This document shows positions 15,020-27,586 of a DNA stretch of 64,000 nucleotides, piece by piece. The notes beneath the pieces were generated by a model. The model made no database searches, had not been told where the DNA came from, and saw nothing but the letters and a program-made list of their open reading frames with translations. The stretch is from contig JAMJFZ010000770.1 in assembly GCA_026225945.1 (NCBI GenBank), forward strand, positions 1,551,501 to 1,615,500, given 5' to 3'. The DNA is from Cricetomys ansorgei. Its lineage: Eukaryota; Chordata; Mammalia; Rodentia; Nesomyidae. The translations under genes and the position numbers were made by a program. Within the stretch, counting starts at the first letter, position 1; each line of letters begins with the position of its first letter.

Positions 15020-15370
15020 AATTACCTGGAAGCCATCTGAGTCCTACTCTTGCAGGTCTATTTCCTGGAGTTGTCTCACTGCCTGTTCTAATTTGGGCTA
15101 ATTGCTTTTGAGACCTGTTCCACGGTTGGTATGATTTGCATTTCAAGTTTCTTATTTTGGTCTCTTATTCTCTCCAATATAACATCAGAAAATGCTGCCA
15201 AAATCTCATCCATGGATTTAGAGCCCCACTTCTGTGTGTCAGCTGGATTTCTTCTCTCTGCTTTGAACTCACAATATGAAGAAAAGGCTTTGCAAGGTGG
15301 AGAATATTATCTGAAGCTTTGGATAATGATTCTGGAAACATCAGACAGCAGGAACTTCTTCAATCCAGTT
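15020..15370 (-). pseudogene. Codon-like remnant, possibly of a retroelement
   Basis: On the minus strand a frame stays open from just after a TAA at 15307-15309 to a TAG near 15090, roughly 75 codons. It includes an internal methionine at about 15211 and text such as MDEILAAFSDVILERIRDQN, rich in charged and leucine/isoleucine residues. After the stop, another frame continues with KLEQAVRQLQEIDLQE. Alternating frames with protein-like, helix-forming text suggest an old coding sequence with a frameshift, such as a LINE ORF1-like coiled coil. I recognise no specific family. Chance is not excluded. Confidence 0.3.
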
Positions 15371-15711
15371 ACACCTAGGGAATCTTTTCTGCACCCAAGG
15401 CCAATCGGCCCCAGGTGTTCCCTTCTTCAAGTTCCCTGACCTACCTATCACTCTTGGTCCCTGAGTCCAGTTGAGGACTCAGGTAATGGACTCCTCTTGG
15501 CTTTGGTTCTATACATGCAGAGATTAGGTCACCCCTGGAGCTCTCCTACGCCTTCTGTCCTGAGATTTCTATTTCCTTATAGCTTTTTTTTTCTTTTTTC
15601 ATACTTATGATGTGACATTTTTGCTTATTAGGATAGAAAATTAGTTTACTATGAGAAAATATTCATTTTTGAAAGTTATATTTTTTATCTTTAGTCTCTT
15701 AAAGATAAAAG

Positions 15712-15769
15712 TAAATATATATACATATATATAAATATATACATATATATGTATGTATGTATGTGTGTA

Positions 15770-15834
<65 letters not shown>
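15712..15834. repeat. Compound (TA)n/(TG)n microsatellite
   Basis: About 120 bp of alternating purine and pyrimidine text: interrupted TATATA/TACATA, then TGTATG, a (TG)n run at about 15774-15802, and a (TA)n run to 15834. Probably length-polymorphic and unstable in assembly. Confidence 0.95.
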
Positions 15835-15838
<4 letters not shown>

Positions 15839-15839
15839 C

Positions 15840-16959
15840 TGCTCTAAATAAGTTCTACAATTCAAGGGCTCTTGTCTTTTTCCAGGACTCTACATAACTT
15901 CCATTTGAAGTCTCCTCAGATTGAGGGATTTGATTGATATATGAGTATAAATTTTAGGATTTTCCTTCCAAGCTTTTTTTCTTAACCTTGTTCAGAAGAC
16001 ATGACTAGGAGATGAGATAAGCCTGGACATCTTTCTCATTCTCTCTCTTTATCTTAAATACTATCCTTTTTCCATGTTGACTGTTACTCAAATAAAATGG
16101 TATGTACTTGTAGATCTTCCTGTGTGTAATTTCTGGTGCTACTTTTTAAGTCAATTATTAATTGGGTTTGCTAATTTTCTGATGCTTTAGGCAGGCAGTG
16201 TCTGTAATTTTTCTTTCACTTTTTGTTTTATCTCTTTAATCCATACACATTGTTGAAGTCTCAAATTAAACAAGACTGTACAGGCCAGTCATTGTAAACT
16301 TCAGGTACTCAGATGCTGCTAAGTGAACCAGGGATGAACAGTTCCCCGGAGACTGTTCTAATTTGTATGTGAAATGAACTATGAATGTAGAGCCAGCATC
16401 TTTACCCCTTCATGGAAAAGCTGTATCAACCAAAAATGTCTTAAATAAATTTAAAATGGAAATTACAGAGAAAAGCTACATCATTATATGGAGAAATGAT
16501 ATTTTCCCATGTAGGTGTGGAGGTGCAATGGAGGAAAATTGTATAGTCATTTAGAGATATAACGATGTCCCAAGTAGCAAAAAAATTCTGGATCTCATCC
16601 AATGGAAAATAAATATTTTGAAGATATTAGCTTTATGATTTTCATCAGACATTTTATTCCTTGGGTATATGGTAACAAACCAAGGGCAAGAACCAGAGAA
16701 CAAAGGATAAGACCCATGACCCATAAGGGAAGAAAATGAGGAAGTGGTGGATTGCAGCAGGAATGGAACAGGAGAAAACAAATATAAAAGCAAAGAATGA
16801 GATCCAGAAGTCGCTGACAAGGCCAAAGCACCATTATACAGAATCACAAATTCTTGGCCAGCCCATCTCTGGCTCTTTGTTGGTCCTCTAATTCCTCATC
16901 TGTAATGCAATAGAAATCTCATCTGAACCTCAGCTCTACTTCTTGCTTATCAGTACTCA
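15840..16959. other. Intron sequence, no recognised feature
   Basis: No repeat or exon recognised. Short overlapping open frames around 16551-16847 on the minus strand lack any family resemblance. Confidence 0.5.
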
Positions 16960-17250
16960 CTATCTTGTTCAACTTCTCTACTCTAATGTCCTGAAAGACC
17001 ATCTATAACAGTATCCTCCCACACTGATATTTTCAGTTCCACCTCTAGATTCAACTCCATAGCTCCACTTGGATGTCTAGCAGGACCTCAAGCCTTTGAT
17101 ATCTCAAATTCTCTTTATGTCTGCCCTTACTACACAACTTTCTGTCTCAGAAAACAGTATCCATTCTTCAGGTCATTGAGGTCATTGACCTTTAGGATAA
17201 TTTTCTTCTTTTTCATCTCCTAATATTCACAATCTAATCTGATTGGCTAT
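16960..17250 (+). repeat. LINE L2 fragment
   Basis: The phrases 'ctccacttggatgtctagca', 'ggacctcaagcctttgatat' and the later cattgacctttagg/attttcttctt pattern follow the L2 3' coding region as I recall it (the typical form is cacttggatgtctaataggc). Diverged, as expected of a repeat older than the rodent radiation. Confidence 0.65.
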
Positions 17251-17557
17251 TTTCCTAAATAGGGCTTAGTTCTTGATCTCAACAGGCACTCATCCTAGGT
17301 ATTCCTTGACATTTCTATCACAACAGCAAATATTACTACTTTTCCTAAGGATCCTATGTTTTATTGTTAAATTTTCTGTTTATAAACAGAGATTGGAAGA
17401 CTTAGATGAAGATAAGACAGTCAAAGAGTGATGAAAGGGAAATAAACAGGGATTTTCTTTCTTGTCCTAACAACACATATATAATGAAGATGCTAGACTG
17501 GGTGATGACTCTCAGCCATGCTTCTACTTGGGTACCGCTGGCTTTTTAATAGTGGTG

Positions 17558-17565
17558 GTGTTGGT

Positions 17566-17597
<32 letters not shown>

Positions 17598-17598
17598 A
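17558..17598. repeat. (TG)n microsatellite
   Basis: A nearly uninterrupted GT run after 'ggtggtgttggtgtgtatg'. Confidence 0.95.
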
Positions 17599-17599
17599 T

Positions 17600-18059
17600 T
17601 TGTGATAGGTGGTTCTAGAGCATCATTTTATATAACAAGCTCCAAGGACCAACTTCTGACCCAAAATATTTTTTATGTTCTTAGAGATAAAGATATTAGA
17701 CAGTAACTAGTGAAATAAACAGCCTAAAAGCATCTGCTCAGACCTGGCAAAGCAGTTATTAACCTTTTTAGAAGATATAATGGGTGATATTTGAACTTTG
17801 ATGACTTGATGCGTGTTTGGGGAATTTAGTATAGGTGGATAGCAACTTGAATTTAATATAGACAAATATTTAAATGAAGTAGCATGGGAAAACACTTTAG
17901 ATTGTGGTTAATTTGTAGCAGGTATAAAAAATTTCACCTTGTAAAGTATAAAATTAGGTACTGTTTTATTTTATAACACTTATTTATAATGTTACACAAT
18001 CACTATCATCATCTAACCCAAGGACATTCTTATTAAAGCGAAAGGAAGCAAACGCTGTT
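17600..18059. other. Intron sequence, no recognised feature
   Basis: AT-rich, nothing identifiable. Confidence 0.5.
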
Positions 18060-18420
18060 CCTCTGGACATCATCATTCAGCAGCCATCAGTTTCCTTCCT
18101 ATTTCGGAGTATTTGTTTATTCTGGACATTGTCTACACATGCCACAAATGCAGTGTCCATCTTCAGTGGTACACATTATCCCCTCTTTTCATTTTTTTGC
18201 CCAATAAAATCATAAATAGATGTCACATTTTATCTGTTTATCGACTTTAAATATTTGGGGTGCTTCCACTTTTAGAAGCTATCATGGATAATGCCACCAC
18301 GAATATTTATGTGAAAATATACTTTTATAAATTGCCTTTGAATTGTTTATTGCTTATATTGAAGTACATGTATGTATACATGCTCTTAAAGTATGCATAT
18401 TAAAAATTTACATGTGGAAT
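18060..18420 (+). repeat. Ancient LINE-1 3' UTR fragment
   Basis: Contains 'ttatcgactttaaatatttg' then 'gggtgcttccacttttagaa' and 'atcatggataatgccaccac'. This is the well-known L1M motif (gatggacatttgggttgcttccacttt...tgaataatgctgctatg) in diverged form. The preceding 'tgtttattctggacattgtc' also fits. Confidence 0.7.
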
Positions 18421-21390
18421 GGAATATAACTCACATTATTCTTGTACAGCTTACAATAGACCTTGCAACGATTTCCTTTATCCTTAGCCAGTTTCAAGAA
18501 CTCTCTCTATGAAAGATTTGCTCTCAAAATGAAATCTACTTGACAACTTCTATAGTAGGGCAACCATTTACTGAGAGCTTCCCTGCTGTGACTTACTACT
18601 AGACAGCATTAAAACAGACTTGCTTTGATGGGATTCTCTGAGTGCCCAAGTGACATCTCCTTTGGGTACAATTGCCTTAATTATTCACCTATTCAATTTC
18701 CTTGCTTCTTTCTTTCCAAATAGTGGTAATTTACAGAAGAGTTTATCTTATGAGAAACCAAAAGAGCTTATGAACCTTTAATATTTGCTAACATCTGGTG
18801 TATTTTGTTATTTTTGACTTTTTGTTCACTTTATTATCCAAAACTGGCAGTATTTAGAATGATATTACTATATAGAAAAGTTGGACTTATCTAATGTTGT
18901 GATTAATTTTCTAAAAAATACGTTGCTTTGTAAAATTATAAGTGAAAAAACAAAAGTTTGATAGAGAAAAGGAGGCTAGGAAGACTCATTAAAATGATAT
19001 TTAAAATATTTAAAATCTTGCCGCATTCAAAAGCAGAAAGAGCAGTCTCTGGCTGAATTGACTTGTACATGTATGTCATGAATACTATGGATTTGAAAGC
19101 CTAATTAAAACTGAAATATTAAATTCTTGGCTTAACATTTTCTTTATTTCAAATCCCTCCTCTGGTTTAGGCATAATTCTATGATCTGTTTAATTGTGTT
19201 CTCCTTCTCCAAATTAAAGCTTCTCTTGTTTTTCTTTTTCCCTCAAACTCTCAGGAAAAATGTCAACTCTAAGATGAATGTAACTCTGCTTTGTTGCCTT
19301 AAACATCCAGGGCACGGTAGGAGAAATCACACCACAGGGAAACAGATCCCATCACCATCACTCTGAAAACATGTCCTTCTAAGAAGGAGCAGAGGAAGGA
19401 TTGCAGTCAAAAGACAGGGTAGTATGAGAGTAGAGACCATGATGCTCAAAAGGCTGGAAGCCATGTTCAGTTTTGATATGTATGAGCAGTGGAGGAGATT
19501 CAATTTCCAACAGCCTAGGGTCTTCAAATAAAACCCTCTGTATCTGGGGGCCAGCTTCACCAAATACACAACTGTATTGTAATTCTGTGATGATTGCTTT
19601 GAGAAGAAAAATAAAGTGTATATGAATATTTTATGAATATTAAAGCACAGTTTGGATAATGTTTTATATATTAACTTCAAAATCTGTCTCAATGATATTG
19701 TTCCCCTGAGGAGAAACCCCATCTGTTGCATTGTTTAAATTACAGTAGTCCTATATATTGTTATGACTTAAATTTTTTATGTTCATAAATCTGATTCCAC
19801 TTTTATAAAGCTCAAAAATGATTTAGGATAAACTATAGTTTCCAGGAAATGCTACTCGAAATGCATGGTTTTCAAAGCTTTATATTATGTATGATGGTGG
19901 CATTTTATTTTGTCTTAAGTTGTCTTTTAACTACAAGTGTCTACTATTTTGTGATCTAATCAGGAGATAATGGTGCTCATTTGGAAAACTTGATTTTGTA
20001 TAATACACATTTCAGTCTATTTTTTGGACTGTATCTTACTCATAAACATTTCAGAGAAAGGTTATAGTGAATGTTTCAGAACTAACAGATACTACAAACT
20101 GTCCTGTGGTGCAGTTTGCTCCTCTGATGATTTTATTGAATAAATAATGTAATTTAACAGGTTTGAAAGTGGACAGAAATAAGCAGTTCAGTAAAGCAGG
20201 TGCTTCATTCTGGGCTTTACATGGTTACTTAGACTTGAGTTTTGAGGCAGAAGGTTATAGTCTGCATCATGCTGTAGCCCTGACCGTGAGTTTGTTATGA
20301 GTGAGTCTCTGACGAAGAATGTCTCAGAGCTTTATTGTATTGCTTTCTTTATACACAAAATCTTTTGTAATTAGATTTCTTGAAATTGATTACCATTTAT
20401 GTGGACAGAGTGAAATATTTAAAATATTAATATCTTCTTCAAAACAATCACTCTGTATTTTATCCCTATTGATTTAGAAAATAAAGTTGAGATAGGTGAT
20501 TTCAGTTAATTCTGTTACACTCTTTAATGTTGGCAAGAAGAAGTAACTAGTTCTTTGCTTTTTACCCCCAAATAAACCCACATTATTCACTTTAGTTTTA
20601 TAAATCCCACACATGGTCATTGCCAAGCATTCCATTTAAGTGAATAAAGGGGAGAGCAGATGGAAAACTGTTTATTGGTCTGATTAAGGATGACTAAGGA
20701 AAACTTTGAATCAAGGCCCATGTAATTGGCCCTAAACACCAAAATGAGCCTGAAGATAATTAGAAGCAAAGCATACACAAGAATGTCAGTCTTCTCGCAG
20801 CAGCAAATTGCTTCAAGTAGATATATGGCTTCAATTAAGTATAATTTCAAGAGTAAGAGAAAAAAAGGTCAGCTTATTTCCAAAATAATAAATAAATAAA
20901 TTTATTTTTTCCAGCTATGAAAACATGTGTAGGTGTAGCCACTGACAACTCTTCTGAGTCATGTATGAGGTGACTTTACATGACACTATATACAGGTCGT
21001 GGGCTTGTATGGTTTTCTAGGATTTCTCTATCAGCAAAGAGTAAATGATATGCATGAAAAGAGACTCTGAGCCAGAAATAGCATCCGTGGGGGGCTCTGC
21101 AGCTCCAGAGCAGTAACTGCCCATCATTAAATATAATCTTTGCAATTACTCTGTAAAGAAGTGTCTGTAGGTGTGACCGCCCCTGCTGCTGATGGAGAGA
21201 GGAACATGGGGCTCCAGTGATTAACACAGCCTCATGGGTAGAGAGCGGCACAGCTGTCTATTTTGTTTCTGCATGTCCTTTCAGACGTCCTAAGATCTAA
21301 AATGCTATTCTCTTTCCATCATCTAGGTTATGGAAGCAAATGCTATTCATGCCTGCCTGCCTTAAGCAATATTTAAACATATTTTAAAAT
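18421..21390. other. Intron sequence, no confident feature
   Basis: About 3 kb without SINEs, LINEs or exons I can name. The longest open frame here is a 134-codon minus-strand frame (19327-19731) that looks like non-coding sequence: hydrophobic, no domain, no splice context. Confidence 0.5.
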
Positions 21391-21431
21391 TGTGTGTGTG
21401 TGTGTGTGTGTGTGCATGCGCACGCACACAC
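21391..21431. repeat. Alternating purine-pyrimidine tract with hairpin
   Basis: Forty-one bases alternate without a break: a TG run, then CATGCG, then CACGCACACAC. The right half can pair with the left as a 10-bp stem (one G-T wobble) around the loop ATGC. This composition favours Z-DNA or cruciform formation. Confidence 0.85.
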
Positions 21432-21571
21432 TTGCTTAGGGTAGAGGACAACTTGTGAACTACAAGAGTCAGTTCTTTTAGTTCTTTTCTTCTGCCCAGG
21501 AATCTAACTTAATTGTCAGGCAGGCAGGCAAGTCCTTTTACCATCGAGTATCATCAAGCACCATGCCAGCC
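21391..21571 (-). repeat. B2/B3-type SINE with (TG)n tail
   Basis: On the minus strand the body runs from 'ggctggcatggtgcttgatg' through 'aggacttgcctgcctgcctg' to 'agttgtcctctaccctaagc', a diverged B3-type SINE. Its tail region has become the alternating TG/CA tract at 21391-21431. Confidence 0.6.
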
Positions 21572-22689
21572 TTAAACAATTTTTTAAAAATCACCTTTGT
21601 CTAGCACAAAACAGAACATATATGTGGAATTCCTTATGTTTCCACTAATTAATGACATGTAGATATCATTAGTATTTTTGTCTTATTTGTTAACATAATC
21701 TCTACTCATCAATCATTTTTCTCATAAAAAGATATAAGTTCTTCATTTTTATATACATCTAAAATTGCAAAACATTTTAATAAAAATATTTTAGTAATTT
21801 GAAACTTAACTGATAAACTTTCTGCATTGAAGACACTCACTTGAAGCAACAATATTAAGATGAGCTGAATGAATTCTATTTTCTGCCCTAGCAATCTTTC
21901 TGTTAGAGCATGATATTTTTAGTTGAAAGGTGTACTTCCCACCGATTATGTTAAAGTCATTTTGAAATGCAGCCATCTAGCTGACAGAACAAACAGCTGT
22001 GAAAATGAGACCTGAAGATTTATGCAAATGAGTTCTGAATTAATTTTCTTCATGGAACAGACTGTCAAGTTTCTTGGAGTATTTATGCTCTATCTCTTAA
22101 TTAGTAATTTTGCTAATGTCAGTCATATTAAATTTTCATAATGTAAATGATGTGTTTCATTGGCAAATATGTGCTGTGAGATTACAGATGAAAGTGGAGA
22201 CTACATCTGATGCAGTTAAATGGAGTAACACATAGACAGTGCATTTGAGACACAGGTGTATGTTCTATTGTTAAACAAACTGAGCATTTCATAAGAAGGT
22301 TTCGTTGAATGAGAAATGCAGCGACTTCATAAGAAATTTTATTGTGTTCTTTTATATGCTTAGGAATAAGATTTGATCAGGGCAATGCTAAAGTTTCTAC
22401 AAATTAAAGTAGACTGTATTTTAGAGGTGGAGTTCTCCTATCTATATTAGTTCTCTCAGTATGAACAGGGACTGTTATTTGATTTGTTCACTGGCTCCTG
22501 TCCAGCAAAAAGTATGATTAAATTTGGAAAGTATTGCATGTGAGGTTTGATAAAGTCACGTTGATAAAGGAAAGTCATGTTCCTTGATCAAAAAAATGCT
22601 GTTTTCCTATTTATTGTTATTTTTACAGAGAGGCTTATAGAAAAGCACACTGTCTGGAATTTTATATTATACATGTAAACTTTGGGATG
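21572..22689. other. Intron sequence, no recognised repeat
   Basis: Unique-looking sequence, including an octamer-like 'atgcaaat' near 22023. Nothing more can be said from sequence alone. Confidence 0.45.
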
Positions 22690-23638
22690 GAGGAAGAGAA
22701 TATAGGGAAAGATGACTGGAACTGGAGGAGATTTAAGGAGTGATCTGATGACCTAGTCCAGTAGAAATTCCCTGGATCCTATCGAGGACTCCTGGCAATG
22801 GGGAGCAGAGAGCCTGAATAGTCCATTTTCAGTGATGGGCCTGGGACATCAACCCAGCCACAAAGCCTTCGACCTATAACCTATCCAACCTGCAGAATCT
22901 GAAGAGCCAGTGGAGGGGTAGAACCCCACACCAAAGGAAGGAGCCCATGCCTGACACTGCACAGGGCTGGCCAGGAACCAGAGACTGGACAGCCTGGAGA
23001 TGATTCCTAATGTTATTCTGATATGCTCATAGACCTGTGCCTAGCCCAATTGTCACTAGAGAGGCTTCCTCCAGCAGCTGTTTGGAGTAGATGCAGAATG
23101 CAAAGACTCATGACCAAATTTTGGGTGGAACTTGGGAAACTCTGAGTGGGGAGGAGAGATTGCAGAGACCAGAGGGTCCCAGGAAGACACCAGGAGAACA
23201 TGTCCCATGGAGTCAACTGACCAGGACTCTAAGGGGCTCACAGATACTAAAGTGGCAGACACAGAGCATGAATGGGTCTGAGATAGGACCCCTACATGTA
23301 TCTTATGGTTGTCTGACTTGGTGTTCTTGTAGAACTCCTAAAAGTTAGACTGTGTGTGGAGGTTTCTGACCCTTTTAGTTTCCCTTGCGACCCTTTTCCT
23401 CCTGCTGGGTTGCCTCCTCTAGCCTTGTTGTAGGGGTTCATCCTTGCCTTGGTCCATCTTGTTTTGTCCTGTTTGATTGTTAACCCTGTGAAGCCTGTTC
23501 TTTTCTGAAGGGAAGTGAGGGCTGTTGTTGGTAGATATGGAGGAGATGGGAGCTGGGGAGAGCTGGAAGGAGGGAGAAAAGGGAGGGAGGGAAGACTGGG
23601 TCAAGACATATTGTAGGAGAGAAAAAAAAAAAACAAAC
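22690..23638 (+). mobile_element. 5'-truncated rodent LINE-1 (Lx-type) 3' UTR
   Basis: About 950 bp matching the rodent Lx-type L1 3' UTR as I remember it. Landmarks are 'gggaaagatgactggaactg', 'aacccagccacaaagccttc', 'gctggccaggaaccagagac', 'tggttgtctgacttggtgtt' and 'cctgttcttttctgaaggga'. A purine-rich GGGAGG tract and an A-rich tail at about 23622-23642 follow. No ORF2 coding sequence is attached, so it is a dead, 5'-truncated insertion. It lies antisense to Nalcn. The small open frames inside it are chance. Confidence 0.85.
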
Positions 23639-23642
23639 AAAT

Positions 23643-24324
23643 CAAAGCCTGTAATGTTGTTTTGATTGTTCTTATATAATATTTTAATACTTTGAAAAAC
23701 TGGTAGTTTTTAAAAAAATTAATATTTAACTGAAATGATTTGTCTTCAATCAACTTGATTTTATAAGTAAAAACCTAGAATTGGTATATATGTAATACAA
23801 AGAGCACATTTCTAAATGATCTATGCATCCTTCTTTTAAAAATTTATCTCTTCATTTACTTGCAATTAAGTTATTTCCAGTGATAAATAACTGTAAAATT
23901 TTATATACATCTATTTACACACCTCTCTCCCAACACTGAGGAACAGAGACATGGCCTTGCTGGCCAGTCACTGAACTCCAGTACTATACTTTAAAACTAA
24001 CAAGATTCACCGTAGATAATACGACAATGCTTAAAGGCCTAAGTTATTCATAGTTCAAGCAATGAATTTCTCTCATTTTTTAGAATTTAAACAGTCTATC
24101 TTGAATGTTTGTACTTGAGTAAAAAAGAAATTTAGCTTAAATGTAGTCTTAATCTTTTTAGTAATACTTTATCAGCACAATTTATACCATTATAATTTTA
24201 CCTCAGTTACTCTGTAAAAAATACTGTAGATAACTAAAAAGCCACTGCTCTAAAATTTAAACATTTTCATAGATGGGAATCAAGATCTTCTTCAACTCTT
24301 AAAAGTAGTTGACAATATAAGAAG

Positions 24325-24326
<2 letters not shown>
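23643..24326. other. Intron sequence, no recognised feature
   Basis: AT-rich. Nothing identifiable. Confidence 0.5.

Positions 24327-24371
<45 letters not shown>
24327..24371. repeat. (GT)n microsatellite
   Basis: An uninterrupted run of about 22 GT units, adjoining a B4-type SINE. Confidence 0.95.
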
Positions 24372-24375
<4 letters not shown>

Positions 24376-24690
24376 GAGTGCATGAGTATACTGGTGTGAT
24401 TGTGAACATGTGTGTATATGTGTGTGGAGGCCAGCAACTTATAGCGAATGTAGTTCTTTCATTGTTTCTCAATTTTGCTATTTGACACAAGGTCTCTTAC
24501 TGAGCCTGGAGCTCAGTGATTGGCTACATTGGCTGGTCATCATGGCCCTGTCTGGACTTCCTCAGTGCAAGGATTATTGACACACACCGACTTGCCTTGC
24601 TTTTTAGTGTGGTTTTCGGGGAACTGAGTTCAGTTTCTCATGCTTGTGAGATAAGCATTTTATTTACTGAGTACTTTCTAGCCCCAACAA
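24372..24690 (-). repeat. B4-type SINE
   Basis: In the given strand it reads 'acacaaggtctcttactgag', 'cctggagctcagtgattggc', 'ggggaactgagttcagtttc' and 'cttactga'-like ends. This is the reverse complement of B4 (a fusion of B1-like and ID-like parts). The adjoining GT tract is its tail region. Confidence 0.65.
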
Positions 24691-25373
24691 AAAGTTTTTG
24701 AGGAGTAACCATTGTAATAGATTTCTAGCTATTTTCTTATTTTATTAGCACAATTGTTTACAGTCAGAGTTGCAATATGCCATTTTCATGTATGAATATA
24801 AAGACTCACCCTATCTGGTTATTTTGCTAATAATATGTGTCTAGAAATATAATTACTACTTCAAGGGCTAAAAATGCTATTTACGTTTTGACATTTAATG
24901 AGTAAAGTCTCCCAGAAAAGTTATACACATTCATGATATCAGGGTCTATGGTCTCCTGCCAGCTGTGCATCACTATTCACTAAAAGGAAAAATAACAAAC
25001 AAACCTTCTCCTGTTGGCATTTCCTTCCTGGCACAGATAGTAAATTAAAGGCCTATTATTGTAATTTTCTTTGTTGTGGAAAAGATTGATGGTGGTTATT
25101 TTTGACTTGTTTTAAAATTCAAATTTATTTTTCTTCATAATTTATTATATTGCTTTAGACCTAGACAATCCTGGGCCACCCAAAATTAAATGTTCTATAT
25201 ATTTTTCACCATTGTATTTGCATAGTCTAAATATTATTGTTCTAATTTATTAGGAAGGTATTCTGGTATACAGTGCGAGGGGCTTTTGCAGCTTCAACAT
25301 AGGTTATTTAAGAATACGTAATCTAACTTGTCTTTCAACCATTCATTGTGATACTCTCTGTTATTTTTTGAAG
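24691..25373. other. Intron sequence, no recognised feature
   Basis: AT-rich. Nothing identifiable. Confidence 0.5.
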
Positions 25374-25438
25374 CTCTGGGGATTGAACCCAGGGCCTGGC
25401 ATATACTAGGCAAACACTCTGCTATTGAGCCACAGCTC
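25374..25438 (-). repeat. ID-type SINE fragment
   Basis: 'ggggattgaacccagggcct' followed by 'aggcaaacactctgctattg' and 'agccacagctct' is the reverse complement of the tRNA-Ala-derived ID unit, which also forms the head of B4. Confidence 0.75.
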
Positions 25439-25451
25439 TGAATGACTAGAA

Positions 25452-25815
25452 TGGTCTCTCTCTCTCTCCTCTCTCTCTCCCTCTCCCTGCCTCTCTCCCT
25501 GACCCCCCTCTTTCTTTTTCTCTCTTGTATGTGTGTTATGCCTATGTATGCAGCAGGCCAATGGGTTCAGAGACCAGAGGAGGACATTGGTGTCCTGTTC
25601 TATTATTCCCTGCTTTGTTGCTTTGAGGCATTTATCCTGGAGTTTGTTACTTTTTAACCAGGCTGGTGGCCAGAAGGCTTCAGTTGATTTTCTTGTCTCT
25701 GCTCACCAGTGCCAGAGTCACAGGAGCATATGGCTATGTCCAGAATTGTAGTAAGTTCTGTGCCCTCATGCTCGTACAGCAAGAACTCTTACTCACTGAG
25801 TCATCTCCTCAAGCC
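25452..25815 (-). repeat. (TC)n tract and diverged B4-like SINE
   Basis: A (TC)n run at about 25452-25500 precedes sequence ending 'actcactgagtcatctcctc', the reverse complement of a B2/B4-type head. The middle is too diverged for a firm family call. Confidence 0.5.
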
Positions 25816-26339
25816 CTTAAGTAACATAATGTTCTTTATATACAGTAGGTGCATATGCTTCCTTGCTCGTAGTAATTTCTCACTGGCGATGTGCCCTACT
25901 GCTTGTCTTTCTTCTTCTTCTTTTTTTTCCTATGAGAGCATCTTGCTGTATAGCCCAGAGAAGCCACCTGCAACTCTCCACTCCAAATCCATACTTGTAG
26001 TACTTTTGAATTTTCTTGAGTATTATATTTTATGAATGTAGCTTATGTACAGGTGTTCCCCACTCTCTATATTTCTTCACGAAGTTCTTATTTTGGTCCT
26101 CATATGAAGAATGAGTTCATACATAGTAGCTGTTACTATCAAGAATATGACTGCTGACAGAATGTCTTTCAAGATTTCATAAAGATTTCTTTCACTTCTC
26201 TAGAAGATGCTTAGTACTTCATAGTTATTGTGAAGTTTGAGTGGCCATGCTGACCCAAGTGTATATTTGCTGGGGAATACTCCGTCTGTATCTGAGTTGC
26301 AGGGGACAAGGACATCTTCATGGTGAGTTTTTCCAGTAT
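25816..26339. other. Intron sequence, no recognised feature
   Basis: A short (TTC)n run occurs near 25910-25925. Otherwise nothing named. Confidence 0.45.
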
Positions 26340-26553
26340 TTTTTAAAATTATTTTTATTATTTTTAATTATATGTAAGTGTGTGGCATGTACACATGAGT
26401 GCACATGTCTCTAGAGGTCCAAGATATTGAATTTCCCTGAAGGTGGGGGTACGTATGGTTGCAAGCTGCCCAATGTAGGTGCTAAGAAATGGACTTGGGT
26501 CCTCTGCGAGAGCAGTATGTGCTCTTCACCACTGAGCCATCTCTCTCTTTGTT
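26340..26553 (-). repeat. B2/B3-type SINE
   Basis: T-rich at the left (tail), then 'gtgtggcatgtacacatgag', 'tgggtcctctgcgagagcag' and 'gtgctcttcaccactgagcc' with 'atctctct'. The reverse complement is the B2/B3 head and body. Confidence 0.8.
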
Positions 26554-27529
26554 TGTTGTTAAATTCTTTGTATTATGCTTTGAATGAGGAAAAATATAAT
26601 GAACATTTCCTTTATTGTAGAATTGGCAGCCACTATCAGAAGAACATATTTGTCTAGTGGCATAATGCAAAAAATATGCTTCCTTTTTCTCTCCAAGATG
26701 GCAACCCTATGCTTCATATTTATAATTCACCTGTTGGTTTTTCTTTTTCATCTACTCAGTCTGAAATAGCTTGCTTGGTCAATTCCAAGAGAGAATGAAT
26801 CTGATGTTTATCTAATTTGTTAGTAAACTATTTTTGTGGTCTTTCATGTCAATATACACACTATGTTGCCGGATTTTTAGAGCTTTCTTACAAAAACTAT
26901 CAAGCACATTTCTTTTAGCATGAGGTAGGATTGACGACTTCACCCATTGCCTTTTTTCAGTGATTCTGAGTTGACGGCATGTAGAAAACTAAAACAACAA
27001 TAATGAAACAACAACCAAACTCCAAACAAAACAAAACAAAACAATTACCAAACAATAACCCCTCACAAGTCACACTACAGTCCTGGGTCTGATGTGGCTA
27101 TGTTCTTTCTATGTCTAAGCCCCTACTACGCTATTCTTCCCTCCTTTTGTATTGTGTTAAATGATAATATAAGATGCATCCTGTAAGTTTCCATTTCCCT
27201 AGGATCACCACAAATACATGATCAGCCACAGGGATACTCAGCCATGTAGACACATACATACATAACGTCCCATTGTGTTCCCTGGAAATGGGAGGTTTAT
27301 TATTTATTGACACAGAAGCTGTAGAGACAGTCATCTGCAGAGTGTAGGACGCTTAACATTTTGGCTCATTATTGTTTTGGGTATTCTATATAAAAAGTGT
27401 ATAGAAGGGAATGGATGGATTTATATGTGAGTCCTTAAAAGTCCCTCTGTTTGGATTTACATGTAAAATTGTTAATGATATCATCTTTCAGATTCTGGCA
27501 GTGATTTGGCAACTGGTCTTAATTTTCTG

Positions 27530-27586
27530 ATACATATATATCCATCTATCTACATCTATTTATCTATCTATCATCTATCTAATTCT
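27530..27586. repeat. Imperfect (ATCT)n microsatellite
   Basis: Repeated atct/tatc tetranucleotides with interruptions. Confidence 0.9.

Noticed and set aside
15641..15865. Open frame of alternating tyrosine, isoleucine, threonine and histidine
   Set aside because: Pure translation of a TA/TG microsatellite.
19327..19731. 134-codon open frame, minus strand
   Set aside because: No domain, no conserved motif, no splice or promoter context. Length is within chance for a 64-kb window.
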